DNA of 64,000 nt, from assembly GCF_014653155.1 (NCBI RefSeq), contig NZ_BNAF01000015.1:35526-99525 (forward strand), read 5' to 3'. A program made the translations under genes and the position numbers. This stretch comes from Sphingobacterium griseoflavum (lineage in GTDB: Bacteria > Bacteroidota > Bacteroidia > Sphingobacteriales > Sphingobacteriaceae). The notes under the pieces were generated by a model. That model had not been told where the DNA came from. It did no database searches and saw only the letters and a program-made list of their open reading frames with translations. Shown one piece after another: positions 54,490 through 63,422 of the stretch (its first letter is position 1; each line of letters begins with the position of its first letter).

Positions 54490-56148
54490 ATGATAGTCAC
54501 ATTGAAAAGATCAAGTAAGCAGAAGATCGCAAGCATTTGCCTCTGCTTGGTGCTTTCTTTTTGTGGAGGGTGGGTGCGGGCGCAAAATACAGAACTGCCG
54601 TTTTTCGATGAGCGTGCTGCAACCAAAACTGACGTTCCGCTAACGGTTGCAAATGCCGAAACAAAAAGCCTCCGAAAGATGGCGGTGAAGGCAAAGAAAC
54701 AAAAACCGTATAATGTACTGTTTCTATTGGTAGACGATTTGCGGCCTGCACTGGGGGTTTATGGAGATGCCGTGGCCAAAAGCCCACAGATCGATCGATT
54801 TGCCCAACAGGCTTACGTTTTCGAACGTGCCTATAGCAACCAAGCGGTATGTGTAGCATCGCGTTACAACCTGCTGCTCGGATCACGTTCTACCTCAACA
54901 GGTTTGTACGACTTTGGTCGCGCTTTTCGCGACTTTTATCCCGAAGCCACGACGATGCCCGAACATTTTAAAAAAAATGGGTATTACACGGCGGCGATAG
55001 GGAAGGTGTTTCATATCGGACACAATACGTATAACGACGAGCGGTCGTGGACAGACGCACATGCGTACGATCTGGTCGTCGAGTATGCCGACAAATCAAA
55101 GAAAGGAGAAACGCGTGAGGAAGCGCTTTTCGCCAATATTCCTTGGTCCGAAGCAAATAAATTGCGCAAAGGTGCGCCTTGGGAATGTCTGGATGTTCCG
55201 GATGAAACCTACGCTGACGGAAGGGTAGCGCAATTGGCAGCAACACGTTTAGCCTATCTCAAGGAGCAGGATAAACCGTTTTTCTTGGCCGTAGGTTTTG
55301 CACGACCCCATCTTCCGTTTTCTGTGCCTAAGAAATATTGGGATCGATATCGCGTGAATGATCTGCCCATGCCTGCCATACAGACCAATCCCGCAGCATC
55401 TCCATCTTATGCCAATAAAAGGGATGGAGAAATTGTGCAGTATCTGGGGATTCCTTCATCGGAAGAGAGCGACCCTTTTCCAGATAGTTTGACACGGAAG
55501 CTCATCCATGGTTATTATGCAGGGGTGAGTTATGTAGACGAACAGATCGGAAAAGTACTGCAACAACTGCATGCTACGGGTTTGGATGAGAACACGATTG
55601 TTGTGCTGTGGGGGGATCACGGCTACTTATTGGGCGAGATGGGCATGTGGACCAAACATGTCAACCATGAACTCGCCAATCGTATCCCTTTGTTGATCCG
55701 TCATCCAACGCTGAAAGGCCAAGTGAAAACTAAAGCATTGATCGAAACCGTGGATATTTATCCGACCTTAGCCGAGCTCTGCGGAATCGATGTCGAATCG
55801 ACCCAACAGCCACTGGATGGAAAAAGCTTCATGCCTTTATTAATGAACGAGACAACGGAAACAAAAGATTATGTATACCACTGTTTTCCACGCGATGGAA
55901 AACTTGGTCGGGCCATTCGCAATGATCGATATAGACTGATCGCCTGGCAATCCTTTGGGGGGGCAGGCACGCCGACCTACGAATTGTATGATTATAAAAA
56001 TGGACTGGTGGAGAAGAAGAATACATGGCGTGCGGATCATCCAGCTTTCCTAAAATTGAAGAAGGCTCTGGAACTGGAGCCTCGACCGGCACCATTCCGT
56101 CCGGAAAGCGTGAAGAGAGAAGTGAAATTTGAAGAGAAAACAAAATAA
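54490..56148 (+). CDS. Family S1 sulfatase (iduronate-2-sulfatase-like)
   Basis: 552 residues with an N-terminal export signal (SKQKIASICLCLVLSFCGG). Metal-binding VLFLLVDDLRP starts the domain at about residue 75. The formylglycine site is Cys121 in CVASR, which fits the wider (C/S)-X-(P/A)-X-R rule; Ala replaces the common Pro. GYYTAAIGKVFHIG, ARPHLPFSVPKKYW and WGDHGYLLGEMGMWTKH are typical of iduronate-2-sulfatase-like members. It removes sulfate esters from a glycan in the periplasm and needs a maturation enzyme that is not encoded in this window. The GH2 gene starts 1 base after its stop. Confidence 0.92.
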   Translation: MIVTLKRSSKQKIASICLCLVLSFCGGWVRAQNTELPFFDERAATKTDVPLTVANAETKSLRKMAVKAKKQKPYNVLFLLVDDLRPALGVYGDAVAKSPQIDRFAQQAYVFERAYSNQAVCVASRYNLLLGSRSTSTGLYDFGRAFRDFYPEATTMPEHFKKNGYYTAAIGKVFHIGHNTYNDERSWTDAHAYDLVVEYADKSKKGETREEALFANIPWSEANKLRKGAPWECLDVPDETYADGRVAQLAATRLAYLKEQDKPFFLAVGFARPHLPFSVPKKYWDRYRVNDLPMPAIQTNPAASPSYANKRDGEIVQYLGIPSSEESDPFPDSLTRKLIHGYYAGVSYVDEQIGKVLQQLHATGLDENTIVVLWGDHGYLLGEMGMWTKHVNHELANRIPLLIRHPTLKGQVKTKALIETVDIYPTLAELCGIDVESTQQPLDGKSFMPLLMNETTETKDYVYHCFPRDGKLGRAIRNDRYRLIAWQSFGGAGTPTYELYDYKNGLVEKKNTWRADHPAFLKLKKALELEPRPAPFRPESVKREVKFEEKTK

Positions 56149-56149
56149 G

Positions 56150-58000
56150 ATGATGAAAAAAACGATGGCCTTGGCATGTGTGATTGCCAGTTCCTTTTCC
56201 CTGAGCTTTGCACAACAATGGAAGCCTGCTGGAGACAAAATTTTAACGACGTGGGGCGAGCAGCTAAATGCTTCGAAACCACATCCAGAGTATCCCCGTC
56301 CGCAATTGAAACGTACGGGGAATTGGCAAAACCTAAACGGGCTTTGGAAATACAAAATTGCTGACAAAGGAGAAATAACGATCCCTTCTTCTTGGGACGG
56401 CGATATTTTGGTGCCTTTTGCGGTAGAGTCTGCACTCTCAGGTGTAGGTAAAAGTGTGAACAAAGATCAGGCCCTATGGTACCACAACGAAATCTCTGTC
56501 GATAAGAAGCTGCAGAAGGGTAGAGTGCTTTTGCACTTCGGCGCTGTGGATTGGCAATGCGACGTATACCTTAATGGACAGCACGTGGGGCAACACGAAG
56601 GTGGATTTGACCCGTTTTCATTTGACATTACAACTGTCCTGAAAAAAGGAGGAAAGCAACAGTTGAGCGTTCGCGTTTGGGATCCAACAAGTGATGGGCC
56701 ACAGCCTCGCGGGAAACAAATAAATAATCCACATGGGATCTGGTATACGCCTGTGACGGGAATCTGGCAAACGGTATGGTTGGAAGGTGTTCCGCACACC
56801 TATATTGCGAAAACAAAACAAACCCCAGATGTAGACGCGTCCTCGTTGCACGTAGCAGCGGACGTCGAGGGGGCGCAGGCCGGCGATCTGGTTTTGTTGG
56901 AAGCATACGATCAGGGAAAGAAAATAGCAGAGAAGTCCGTTACGGCGGGCAATGATGCGACGCTGCAAATTTCGAATGCACAGCTCTGGAGCCCGGACAG
57001 TCCCAAATTATACGATTTAAAAGTGAAAGTAATGCGCAAGGGCAAAGTCATCGATCAAGCAGATAGCTATTTTGCCATGCGTAAAATGAGCGTGGGCAAA
57101 GATGCGAAAGGCATTCAACGGATGTTCTTAAATGATAAATTCGTCTTTCATTACGGTCCGCTCGATCAAGGTTGGTGGCCTGATGGATTGCATACTGCGC
57201 CTTCGGATGAGGCTTTGAAATTCGATATCGTGAAAACCAAAGAAATGGGATTCAATATGATTCGTAAGCATATCAAGGTAGAGCCAGCGCGATGGTACCG
57301 TCACTGTGACAGCTTGGGAATTTTGGTGTGGCAAGATATGCCTAGCGGCGATCTTGGCGGAAATGTTTGGGACATGCAACCAGGCAAAATCTCGAACGGT
57401 AAGCACGATAAAGAGCGGAGTGCCGCATCGGAGGCAATCTATAAAAAAGAATGGAAAAGCATCATGGAGGCACTGCACAACTTTCCTAGTATCGTGATTT
57501 GGGTGCCTTTTAATGAAGCCTGGGGGCAATTTAAAACCAAAGAGATTACGGAATGGACGATGAAAGCTGATCCTTCGCGGCTCGTGAACAGTGCAAGTGG
57601 CGGTAACTTTTCGTATACCGGCCATATTTTGGATATCCACAATTATCCCGATGCCGCCATGCCAGATCCCACTATCTTCGGTGATAAATTTGTTCTGGCC
57701 TTGGGCGAGTTTGGTGGCCTGGGGCTGCCCGTGGAGGGCCATACTTGGCAACAGAAAGACAATTGGGGCTACCAATCTTTCAAAAACAAAGAAGAACTAC
57801 AGAAGCGTTATGAGGAGGTCATTGCTAACTTGACAAGCCTCGTTCCCCTTGGCTTATCTGCCGGTGTTTATACGCAGACAACGGATGTCGAGGTAGAAAC
57901 AAACGGGCTCATGACCTACGACAGGAAAGTGATCAAAATTCCAGAGGCTACCCTCAAAAATATACATAGCAAGTTGTACAGTGTCGATGTAGCTAAGTAG
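56150..58000 (+). CDS. Glycoside hydrolase family 2 enzyme (short form)
   Basis: 616 residues from ATG 56150, one base after the sulfatase stop, with a signal peptide (MALACVIASSFSLSFA). It has the jelly-roll domain (NLNGLWKYKI onward), an Ig-like domain and a TIM barrel without extra C-terminal domains. Catalytic residues are Glu456 in WVPFNEAWGQF and Glu520 in LALGEFGGLG. The family includes beta-galactosidases, glucuronidases and related exo-enzymes; WVPFNEAWGQ is common in a Bacteroidota branch of unsettled specificity. It closes the set that faces the two-component system. Confidence 0.9.
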   Translation: MMKKTMALACVIASSFSLSFAQQWKPAGDKILTTWGEQLNASKPHPEYPRPQLKRTGNWQNLNGLWKYKIADKGEITIPSSWDGDILVPFAVESALSGVGKSVNKDQALWYHNEISVDKKLQKGRVLLHFGAVDWQCDVYLNGQHVGQHEGGFDPFSFDITTVLKKGGKQQLSVRVWDPTSDGPQPRGKQINNPHGIWYTPVTGIWQTVWLEGVPHTYIAKTKQTPDVDASSLHVAADVEGAQAGDLVLLEAYDQGKKIAEKSVTAGNDATLQISNAQLWSPDSPKLYDLKVKVMRKGKVIDQADSYFAMRKMSVGKDAKGIQRMFLNDKFVFHYGPLDQGWWPDGLHTAPSDEALKFDIVKTKEMGFNMIRKHIKVEPARWYRHCDSLGILVWQDMPSGDLGGNVWDMQPGKISNGKHDKERSAASEAIYKKEWKSIMEALHNFPSIVIWVPFNEAWGQFKTKEITEWTMKADPSRLVNSASGGNFSYTGHILDIHNYPDAAMPDPTIFGDKFVLALGEFGGLGLPVEGHTWQQKDNWGYQSFKNKEELQKRYEEVIANLTSLVPLGLSAGVYTQTTDVEVETNGLMTYDRKVIKIPEATLKNIHSKLYSVDVAK

Positions 58001-58010
58001 TTTAGTCGAG

Positions 58011-58049
58011 AAAAGGGTGCTTAGGGTCAGGACATCCTAGGCCCCTTTT
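58011..58049 (+). terminator. Probable terminator after the GH2 gene
   Basis: AAAAGGG...TTAGG pairs imperfectly with CCTAG...CCCCTTTT, with a T run inside the second arm. It lies 11 bases after the stop codon. Confidence 0.55.
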
Positions 58050-58174
58050 CCAATTTCGTAAAGCGTTCCATATCTTTCTCCGCTCGCGGCGCTATAACGC
58101 AAAGTTCGCGCAATAAAACGTACCGTCTGATGCGATGTTTTCGAGCAGCTATCGCTAATCAATCGATTTGTTTC

Positions 58175-58182
58175 TACCTTTG
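58175..58182 (+). promoter_or_regulatory. -7 box of the ClC-family gene
   Basis: TACCTTTG, 18 bases before the ATG, is an exact -7 match. No good -33 box is visible. Confidence 0.5.
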
Positions 58183-58200
58183 TATCGCAATTAGATCGTT

Positions 58201-59463
58201 ATGCGAAATAAAATCCTTTTTTTTAGCTATTTTAAATTAGTCCTGGCTTCTTCCGTCATCGCCTTCTTGTGTTGTTTACTTGCTTTCTTGTTGAAACAAC
58301 TCACTGAGTATACACAACATCTTTTTTTTCTCGGCGCGCAGCAACAGCATGTATATCTGTTTGTGATACTGCCATCTATGGGTATCACCGCTATTTATTT
58401 TCTGCGTAAATATGTTTTTCATAATAGGAAGAATAAGGGTATCAAAGAAATTTATACAACATTGGAGACGCGAAAAGACCACCTTCCGGTATTTAAAATC
58501 CCCTCTCATTTTATCAACGGATTTTTGACGGTGGTATTTGGTGGATCAACTGGAATCGAGGTTTCTACGGTGGTATCGACGGCAACGATTGGCAACCAAA
58601 TTTACAAACGGAGATTGATGCCGTTGGCGTTTAAGAAAGCGTGCATCTGCGCTGGCGTAGTCGCTGGCGTGACGGTACTATTTGGAAGTGCCATTGGAGG
58701 CTGGCTGTTTGCGATCGAAGTGATAGCCAAGAAATTTCAGAAAAAGGTAGTGGTTAGCGCAACCGTGTCCGCTTTAATCGCGTTTTTTTTTATTCAGTAC
58801 GTCGGATCACCTTATTTAATTCCGATGTCTGCTGCGGTGTGGCAGTGGAAGGCGCTTCCCTACATGATGTTGCTAGCCGTGCTTGCTGGTTTGTTGGCGA
58901 CATATTTTACACAGATTGTCATCTTTTGTAAGCACTGGTTTTCAGGTATATCAAACAATTTTTTGCGTGTCAATCTTGGTGCGTTGGCTGTAGGTATCCT
59001 GATTGTAGGCTTCCCTAGCCTTTATGGCGATAGCTATCATGGGTTGGTCGATATGCTGCGAACATTTACATTTAGCGGTATACATCTTCCAGGCAGCCTT
59101 CCGCTCACGCTTGCTGCACTGTTTTTGTTAAAGCCAATTGCCGCATCATTGACGCTAGGTGCGGGTGGTGATGGTGGCGTTTTTGCGCCAAGTATTGTCG
59201 CTGGAGCTTTTCTCGGTATTCTCTTTGCCTACCTGTGTAACACCTATTTGGGATTCGAGTTTTTGGTTGTCAATTTTGCCCTTATCGGGGCGGCAGCGAC
59301 ATTGGCAGCGGCTATACATGGTCCCATGACCGCCATATTTTTGATCTGTAGTCTGGCGCCGAATGGCTATCAATTGTTGTTCCCGCTGGGAATGGCAGCC
59401 TTCTCGGCCTATATGCTCTCCAAGAAAATATGCTCGTATAACGTTTATTCCTATCAGGGATGA
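58201..59463 (+). CDS. ClC-family anion channel/transporter with altered signature motifs
   Basis: 420 residues, about ten to twelve membrane helices. The fold-defining third motif is kept (GAGGDGGVFAPSIVAGAFLG). The segment equivalent to GSGIPEI reads NKGIKEI, so the central selectivity Ser and the Pro are replaced by Lys. The segment equivalent to GREGPTV reads GSTGIEV, so Thr stands at the gating Glu position. These are the residues that govern chloride selectivity and proton coupling in E. coli ClC. The protein may therefore be a channel or carry a different anion. It is a single gene with its own -7 box. Confidence 0.88.
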   Translation: MRNKILFFSYFKLVLASSVIAFLCCLLAFLLKQLTEYTQHLFFLGAQQQHVYLFVILPSMGITAIYFLRKYVFHNRKNKGIKEIYTTLETRKDHLPVFKIPSHFINGFLTVVFGGSTGIEVSTVVSTATIGNQIYKRRLMPLAFKKACICAGVVAGVTVLFGSAIGGWLFAIEVIAKKFQKKVVVSATVSALIAFFFIQYVGSPYLIPMSAAVWQWKALPYMMLLAVLAGLLATYFTQIVIFCKHWFSGISNNFLRVNLGALAVGILIVGFPSLYGDSYHGLVDMLRTFTFSGIHLPGSLPLTLAALFLLKPIAASLTLGAGGDGGVFAPSIVAGAFLGILFAYLCNTYLGFEFLVVNFALIGAAATLAAAIHGPMTAIFLICSLAPNGYQLLFPLGMAAFSAYMLSKKICSYNVYSYQG

Positions 59464-59534
59464 CGGCGGGATCGCATCCAACATGTCGGAACGCAAGCGT
59501 CGTCGGTAAGGGGCATGCATCGTCGCTTGATAAC

Positions 59535-59598
59535 AAAAAAGAAGCCCAAAGTCGGGCGACTTTGGGACTTCAAAACCAATTATTAACCTAAATTATGA
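59535..59598 (-). repeat. Motif-plus-terminator repeat element, copy 2
   Basis: Read leftward, the 25-base conserved segment (59598-59574) differs from copy 1 at one base. It is followed by a different hairpin (arms CCCAAAGTCG and CGACTTTGGG, 59545-59566, plus an outer GAAG/CTTC pair) and a T run (59540-59535). It lies about 73 bases after the SDR stop codon. Confidence 0.7.
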
Positions 59599-59670
59599 AG
59601 TAATTCAGAAGCAAAATCTATGCCAAAATTACAATGTTTAGCTTTTGCCATTAGCATACTTGTAAATTTT

Positions 59671-60390
59671 TTAGGGATTAGTTGAAAATATAGAAGCGCT
59701 GGCAAGGAGCGCACGTCTATTGAATCGCAATACATCGATGATAAGTGCTGCAAAATCCTCTGGCTGCAAGATCTTTTCCGGATTTCCATCGGTAATTTTT
59801 AAATCCACCATAGTCATATCGGTCGCGATGGTGCTCGGTGTCAGCGTCGTTACGCGGATGTTTTCTTTCCGCATTTCGTACATCAGCGATTCCGAGAACG
59901 CTATGACGGCAGATTTTGAGGCGCTGTAGGCTGATGAATTGGCACTCCCTTTGAGCCCGGCGGTGGAGGCTATATTGATGATGTCGCCCTGCCCCTGCGC
60001 TTTCATGATGGGCACAACAGCTTTGGCCACATAGTAAACGCCGAGCACATTGATTTGAATGATATTTTCCCAGATTTCGCTGGGCATGTCCTCTACGGTG
60101 CCGAATGCCGCTATTCCAGCATTGTTTATCAAGATGTCAATACGAGGAAAAGTCTGATGAATGGTCCTGATGCCAGCTTCTACCTCCGCTTGGTTTCCGA
60201 CATTGAAAGCCGCATAAGTCGCCTTGATGCCGAATGCCTCAAGCTCATTTGCCGTGCTTTTCAGTTGTTCTTCGTTTCGGCCGGTCACAGCGATATTGAC
60301 GCCTTCCTTTGCTAGAGCAATGGCAGTAGCTTTGCCAAGCCCTCGTCCACCTCCAGTGATCAAGGCTGTTTTTCCCTTTAATGTAGTCAT
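59671..60390 (-). CDS. Short-chain dehydrogenase/reductase (3-ketoacyl-ACP-reductase-like)
   Basis: 239 residues, classical SDR. TGGGRGLGKA binds the cofactor, NNAGIAAFG is the central motif, and the Ser-Tyr-Lys triad is in IASTAGLKGSANSSAYSASKSA. The Arg in VTGRNEEQ points to NADPH. This branch is usually named 3-oxoacyl-ACP reductase, but single SDR genes outside the fatty-acid cluster often have other substrates. It is a single leftward gene followed by a repeat-element terminator. Confidence 0.92.
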   Translation of the reverse strand: MTTLKGKTALITGGGRGLGKATAIALAKEGVNIAVTGRNEEQLKSTANELEAFGIKATYAAFNVGNQAEVEAGIRTIHQTFPRIDILINNAGIAAFGTVEDMPSEIWENIIQINVLGVYYVAKAVVPIMKAQGQGDIINIASTAGLKGSANSSAYSASKSAVIAFSESLMYEMRKENIRVTTLTPSTIATDMTMVDLKITDGNPEKILQPEDFAALIIDVLRFNRRALLASASIFSTNP

Positions 60391-60436
60391 ATATATAAGC
60401 TATTTTTTAGGTAAAAATAGGGAAAATTGCAAGCGG

Positions 60437-60991
60437 TTAAGTATTTGCTGTTTGTAATGTTTTCGCAAGAACACGTTTATCGGCGGAGGTAAGGTATAGG
60501 AGCAGGCATATGGCTATAAAAGCGTAGCCAAGCAGAACGACCAGGCTGGCAGGCCCAATGGCAAGTCCGCTGGGAAACCATTGCGCCAAAAGTGACAAGA
60601 ACGAGAGCCCGATGCCTGCACCCAAGAAATAACTGGTGCTGGTCAAGCTGGCGGCCATCCCATAATGTTGTGTTTCTACATCTTTGACACCCAAGACCGA
60701 TAGACTTGTGAAGCAGATTGTCATGCCGATCTCCGAGATGCATGCCGCGCCGCACAAAACAAGTACCAACGGGTGGTGGGTATACGTTGCGATTAGCAGT
60801 AAGCTCAATCCGCAGAACATGCAGCACATGCCTAAGATACCCAGCTTGGCAGGAACTAGCTTTTTGCTGAGTGTCGGTATCAAAAATTTAGCGATCAGTG
60901 CCGATAGGACACTGAAGGGCACCAAGAGAAGTCCAGCGGAAGCCGAGGTATATTGCGCTGAGCGTACACAATAAGAAAACGGCAGGAAAAT
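60437..60991 (-). pseudogene. C-terminal remnant of an MFS drug-efflux-type transporter gene
   Basis: The leftward frame opens after a stop at 60994-60992 and encodes about 178 residues. It starts inside what looks like helix 7-8 of a DHA2/EmrB-type transporter (QYTSASAGLLLVPFSVLSAL) and runs to a normal C-terminus. Full-length members have 400-500 residues, so the whole N-terminal half is missing. No ATG with a membrane N-terminus exists; only a TTG at 60925 could start a 162-residue stub. At its 5' end it meets a truncated Lrp gene on the other strand. Confidence 0.75.
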
Positions 60992-61197
60992 TTATTCAGG
61001 AAGTTGCGCAACTTCCTGAAGTGATAGAGTTCTACAACATCAGCGGCGACTTTGACTTCATGTTGAAGATTATCTCTTCCAGCATGGACGATTTTCATGA
61101 TTTTTTTGTTAATCGTTTATCAGAAATTGACGGTATTGGGCAAACCAAGAGTATTTTCGTGATGAACACGATTAAAGAGTCGCAACAAATTCTTTAG
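60949..61197 (+). pseudogene. C-terminal remnant of an Lrp/AsnC-family regulator gene
   Basis: The forward frame ending at TAG 61195-61197 encodes KFIQEVAQLPEVIEFYNISG, then DFDFMLKI, VNRLSEIDGIGQTKS and IFVMNTIKE. This is the ligand-binding RAM domain of Lrp/AsnC proteins. Homology begins at about 60949 (YIALSVHNKKTAGKF). The N-terminal helix-turn-helix half (about 70 residues) is absent, and upstream sequence in this frame belongs to the MFS remnant on the reverse strand. It has no start codon in a sensible place and should be inactive. Confidence 0.75.
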
Positions 61198-61219
61198 GAT
61201 TTTTTTGTTCATAAGCTAC

Positions 61220-61249
61220 TTGTCCGGCAGATACTTTCTTTTATCTTTG
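61220..61249 (+). promoter_or_regulatory. Promoter of the GntR-MFS operon
   Basis: TTG (61220-61222), 19 bases, then TATCTTTG (61242-61249): a full match with ideal spacing. Transcription would start near 61256, leaving a 26-base leader. Confidence 0.75.
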
Positions 61250-61281
61250 CCGTATCATCATATCATCAGATGAATTAAGTT

Positions 61282-61929
61282 ATGATTAAGAAAACATCAC
61301 TAGCGGAAGAAGTAGCTGAACGTATTCGAGCTAAAATAAAATCCGGTGAATTGGCGCTGCATAGTCAGCTGCCCATAGAGCCTGCGTTAATGAAAATGTT
61401 CGGTGTGGGGCGTTCCAGTGTGCGCGAAGCTGTACGGATTTTGGCCAATCAGGGGTACCTCAACGTGCAGCAGGGGGTCGGAACATTTGTCGCTGATTGC
61501 GAGGGAAGGGAGGACCTCGGTGAAGCTTTTGAGCGAGCCGCTTTAACAGATTTGTTGGAGGTAAGGCAGTTGTTGGAAGTGCGTATAGCAGAAAAGGCAG
61601 CCCGACAGCGTAGCGATGACGATCTCTCAAAGATAGCGCGAGCTTTGGAAAAACGTAAGATCGAAGCCGATGCAAATGCCCTAGTGGCATGTATTGAGGC
61701 CGACATTGCCTTTCATCAAGCTATAGCTGACGCTTGTGGAAATTCCATGCTAAGCGAGCTGTATAGAGCTTCGTCTAAGCATATCGTTACTGCTTTCAAG
61801 CACATGTATCTCGATACAACTGTCTTTGTCGAAACGCAGCATTCGCATGAGGAGCTGTTTCTTGCCATCGAACGCCAAGATGTTTCGCAGGCTTGCGCTG
61901 TTCTTCACGAAATTATTGAAGCCGTCTAA
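61282..61929 (+). CDS. GntR-family (FadR subfamily) transcriptional regulator
   Basis: 215 residues. The N-terminal winged helix (about 1-70) has LAEEVAERIRAKIKSGEL, LPIEPALMKMFGVGRSSVREA and NVQQGVGTFV, typical of GntR. The C-terminal helical FCD domain (about 85-215) has LLEVRQLLEVRIAEKAA and ADIAFHQAIADACGN, with Asp/His metal-site residues of the FadR group. Such regulators bind an organic acid or similar ligand. It is followed after 9 bases by an MFS exporter gene, which it most likely controls together with itself. Confidence 0.93.
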   Translation: MIKKTSLAEEVAERIRAKIKSGELALHSQLPIEPALMKMFGVGRSSVREAVRILANQGYLNVQQGVGTFVADCEGREDLGEAFERAALTDLLEVRQLLEVRIAEKAARQRSDDDLSKIARALEKRKIEADANALVACIEADIAFHQAIADACGNSMLSELYRASSKHIVTAFKHMYLDTTVFVETQHSHEELFLAIERQDVSQACAVLHEIIEAV

Positions 61930-61938
61930 TCCATTATT

Positions 61939-63147
61939 ATGAAAGCACTACATCCATCGGCAGAGCCGATTACAAGAAACACTATTTACAGTATTTTATT
62001 TGCTATTAGCTTCGGTCATTTATTGAATGATCTGATGCAATCTGTTATTCCATCGATTTATCCGATGTTGAAAGTGAATTTTAATCTCAGCTTTACACAG
62101 ATTGGATTGATCACGCTCGTTTTTCAGCTGTCGGCTTCCATTTTACAACCATTTGTGGGGAATTACACAGATAGAAGACCTAATCCGCAGTCGCTGGCCA
62201 TTGGGATGGGATTCACCTTGTTGGGATTGCTCCTTTTATCTGTTGCCAGCAATTTCATCTTTATTTTGGCTTCCGTTGCGTTGATAGGCGTAGGCTCGTC
62301 GATTTTTCATCCAGAGGCATCTCGTGTGGCGCAATTAGCTTCCGGCGGACGCAAAGGTCTGGCACAATCTATATTCCAGGTCGGAGGGAATGCAGGGAGT
62401 GCCATCGGCCCACTTTTGGCGGCCTTGATCGTCATACCCTATGGTCAGGTTAATATCCGATGGTTTGCCTTCTTTGCTGTTTTGGGCATCGTTGTCTTAA
62501 CCATTGTCGGTCGATGGTACAAAGAAAACTTGGCCGAACGGAAACGCCGTATCGCTTCGCCCGCCTCCTCTGTTTATGCTCCCGGGCTAACAAAGGGTAG
62601 GGTAATTTTCTCTATTGTCATCTTGTTGATCCTTATTTTTTCGAAATATTTCTACATGGCGTCCATGAGTAGTTACTTTACCTTTTATTTGATCGATAAA
62701 TTTGGTTTAGGTGTTCAGCAATCGCAGATTTGTTTGTTCGCATTTCTTGCGGCGGTTGCGGTAGGCACGATATTGGGTGGCCCTTTGGGTGATCGTTACG
62801 GTCGAAAGTTGATAATTTGGATTTCTATCCTTGGTGCCGCGCCGTTTACGCTCTTACTGCCGCATGTAGGTTTGATTGCTACCGTGGGGCTTGCCATGCT
62901 TATTGGTGTGATCATTTCCTCCGCGTTTTCTGCAATATTGGTTTATGCAACGGACTTGGTTCCCGGGAAAGTGGGAACCATTGCCGGCTTGTTTTTTGGT
63001 TTTGCCTTCGGAATGGGAGGTATTGGATCGGCATCATTAGGGTATCTTGCTGATAAAACAAGTATCGCCTATGTGTTTCAAGTATGTGCTTATCTTCCAT
63101 TGATCGGTATAATTACTTGGTTTTTGCCAGACATTAAAGGTAGATAA
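61939..63147 (+). CDS. MFS exporter, fosmidomycin-resistance (Fsr)-like
   Basis: 402 residues, twelve membrane helices. ISFGHLLNDLMQSVIPSIYP is the N-terminal signature of the Fsr branch. QPFVGNYTDRRPNPQSLAIG is the loop 2-3 motif and GVGSSIFHPEASRVAQLASG another Fsr hallmark. Members export fosmidomycin and some other small molecules, but the natural substrate is usually unknown. It is co-transcribed with the GntR regulator. Confidence 0.92.
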   Translation: MKALHPSAEPITRNTIYSILFAISFGHLLNDLMQSVIPSIYPMLKVNFNLSFTQIGLITLVFQLSASILQPFVGNYTDRRPNPQSLAIGMGFTLLGLLLLSVASNFIFILASVALIGVGSSIFHPEASRVAQLASGGRKGLAQSIFQVGGNAGSAIGPLLAALIVIPYGQVNIRWFAFFAVLGIVVLTIVGRWYKENLAERKRRIASPASSVYAPGLTKGRVIFSIVILLILIFSKYFYMASMSSYFTFYLIDKFGLGVQQSQICLFAFLAAVAVGTILGGPLGDRYGRKLIIWISILGAAPFTLLLPHVGLIATVGLAMLIGVIISSAFSAILVYATDLVPGKVGTIAGLFFGFAFGMGGIGSASLGYLADKTSIAYVFQVCAYLPLIGIITWFLPDIKGR

Positions 63148-63268
63148 ATGTAATGGCGTACTTACGGTGTTTTTTTGTAGGCTTTTGGGATAAGGTGGTT
63201 CCGATCGTAAATTATCCTTCACTACACCAGCTTGTTGCGGTCTATGGCGAATGAATAAGCTGGAATAA

Positions 63269-63301
63269 TTTGCAGGATATATGCCAAAGTTTCTATCTTT
63301 G
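63269..63301 (+). promoter_or_regulatory. rRNA operon promoter P1
   Basis: TTTG (63269-63272), 21-base spacer, TATCTTTG (63294-63301). Confidence 0.7.
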
Positions 63302-63422
63302 CACCACTCCGCAAGGGAGGGACGATTGAAAAGCGAAAAACAGAAGATGGAAAAGGCCTTTAACGAAGGGCGTTTCCACGGTTAAAAGGCCCGAAAGGGC
63401 GTTGAAAAAAGTTCAACTTTAT

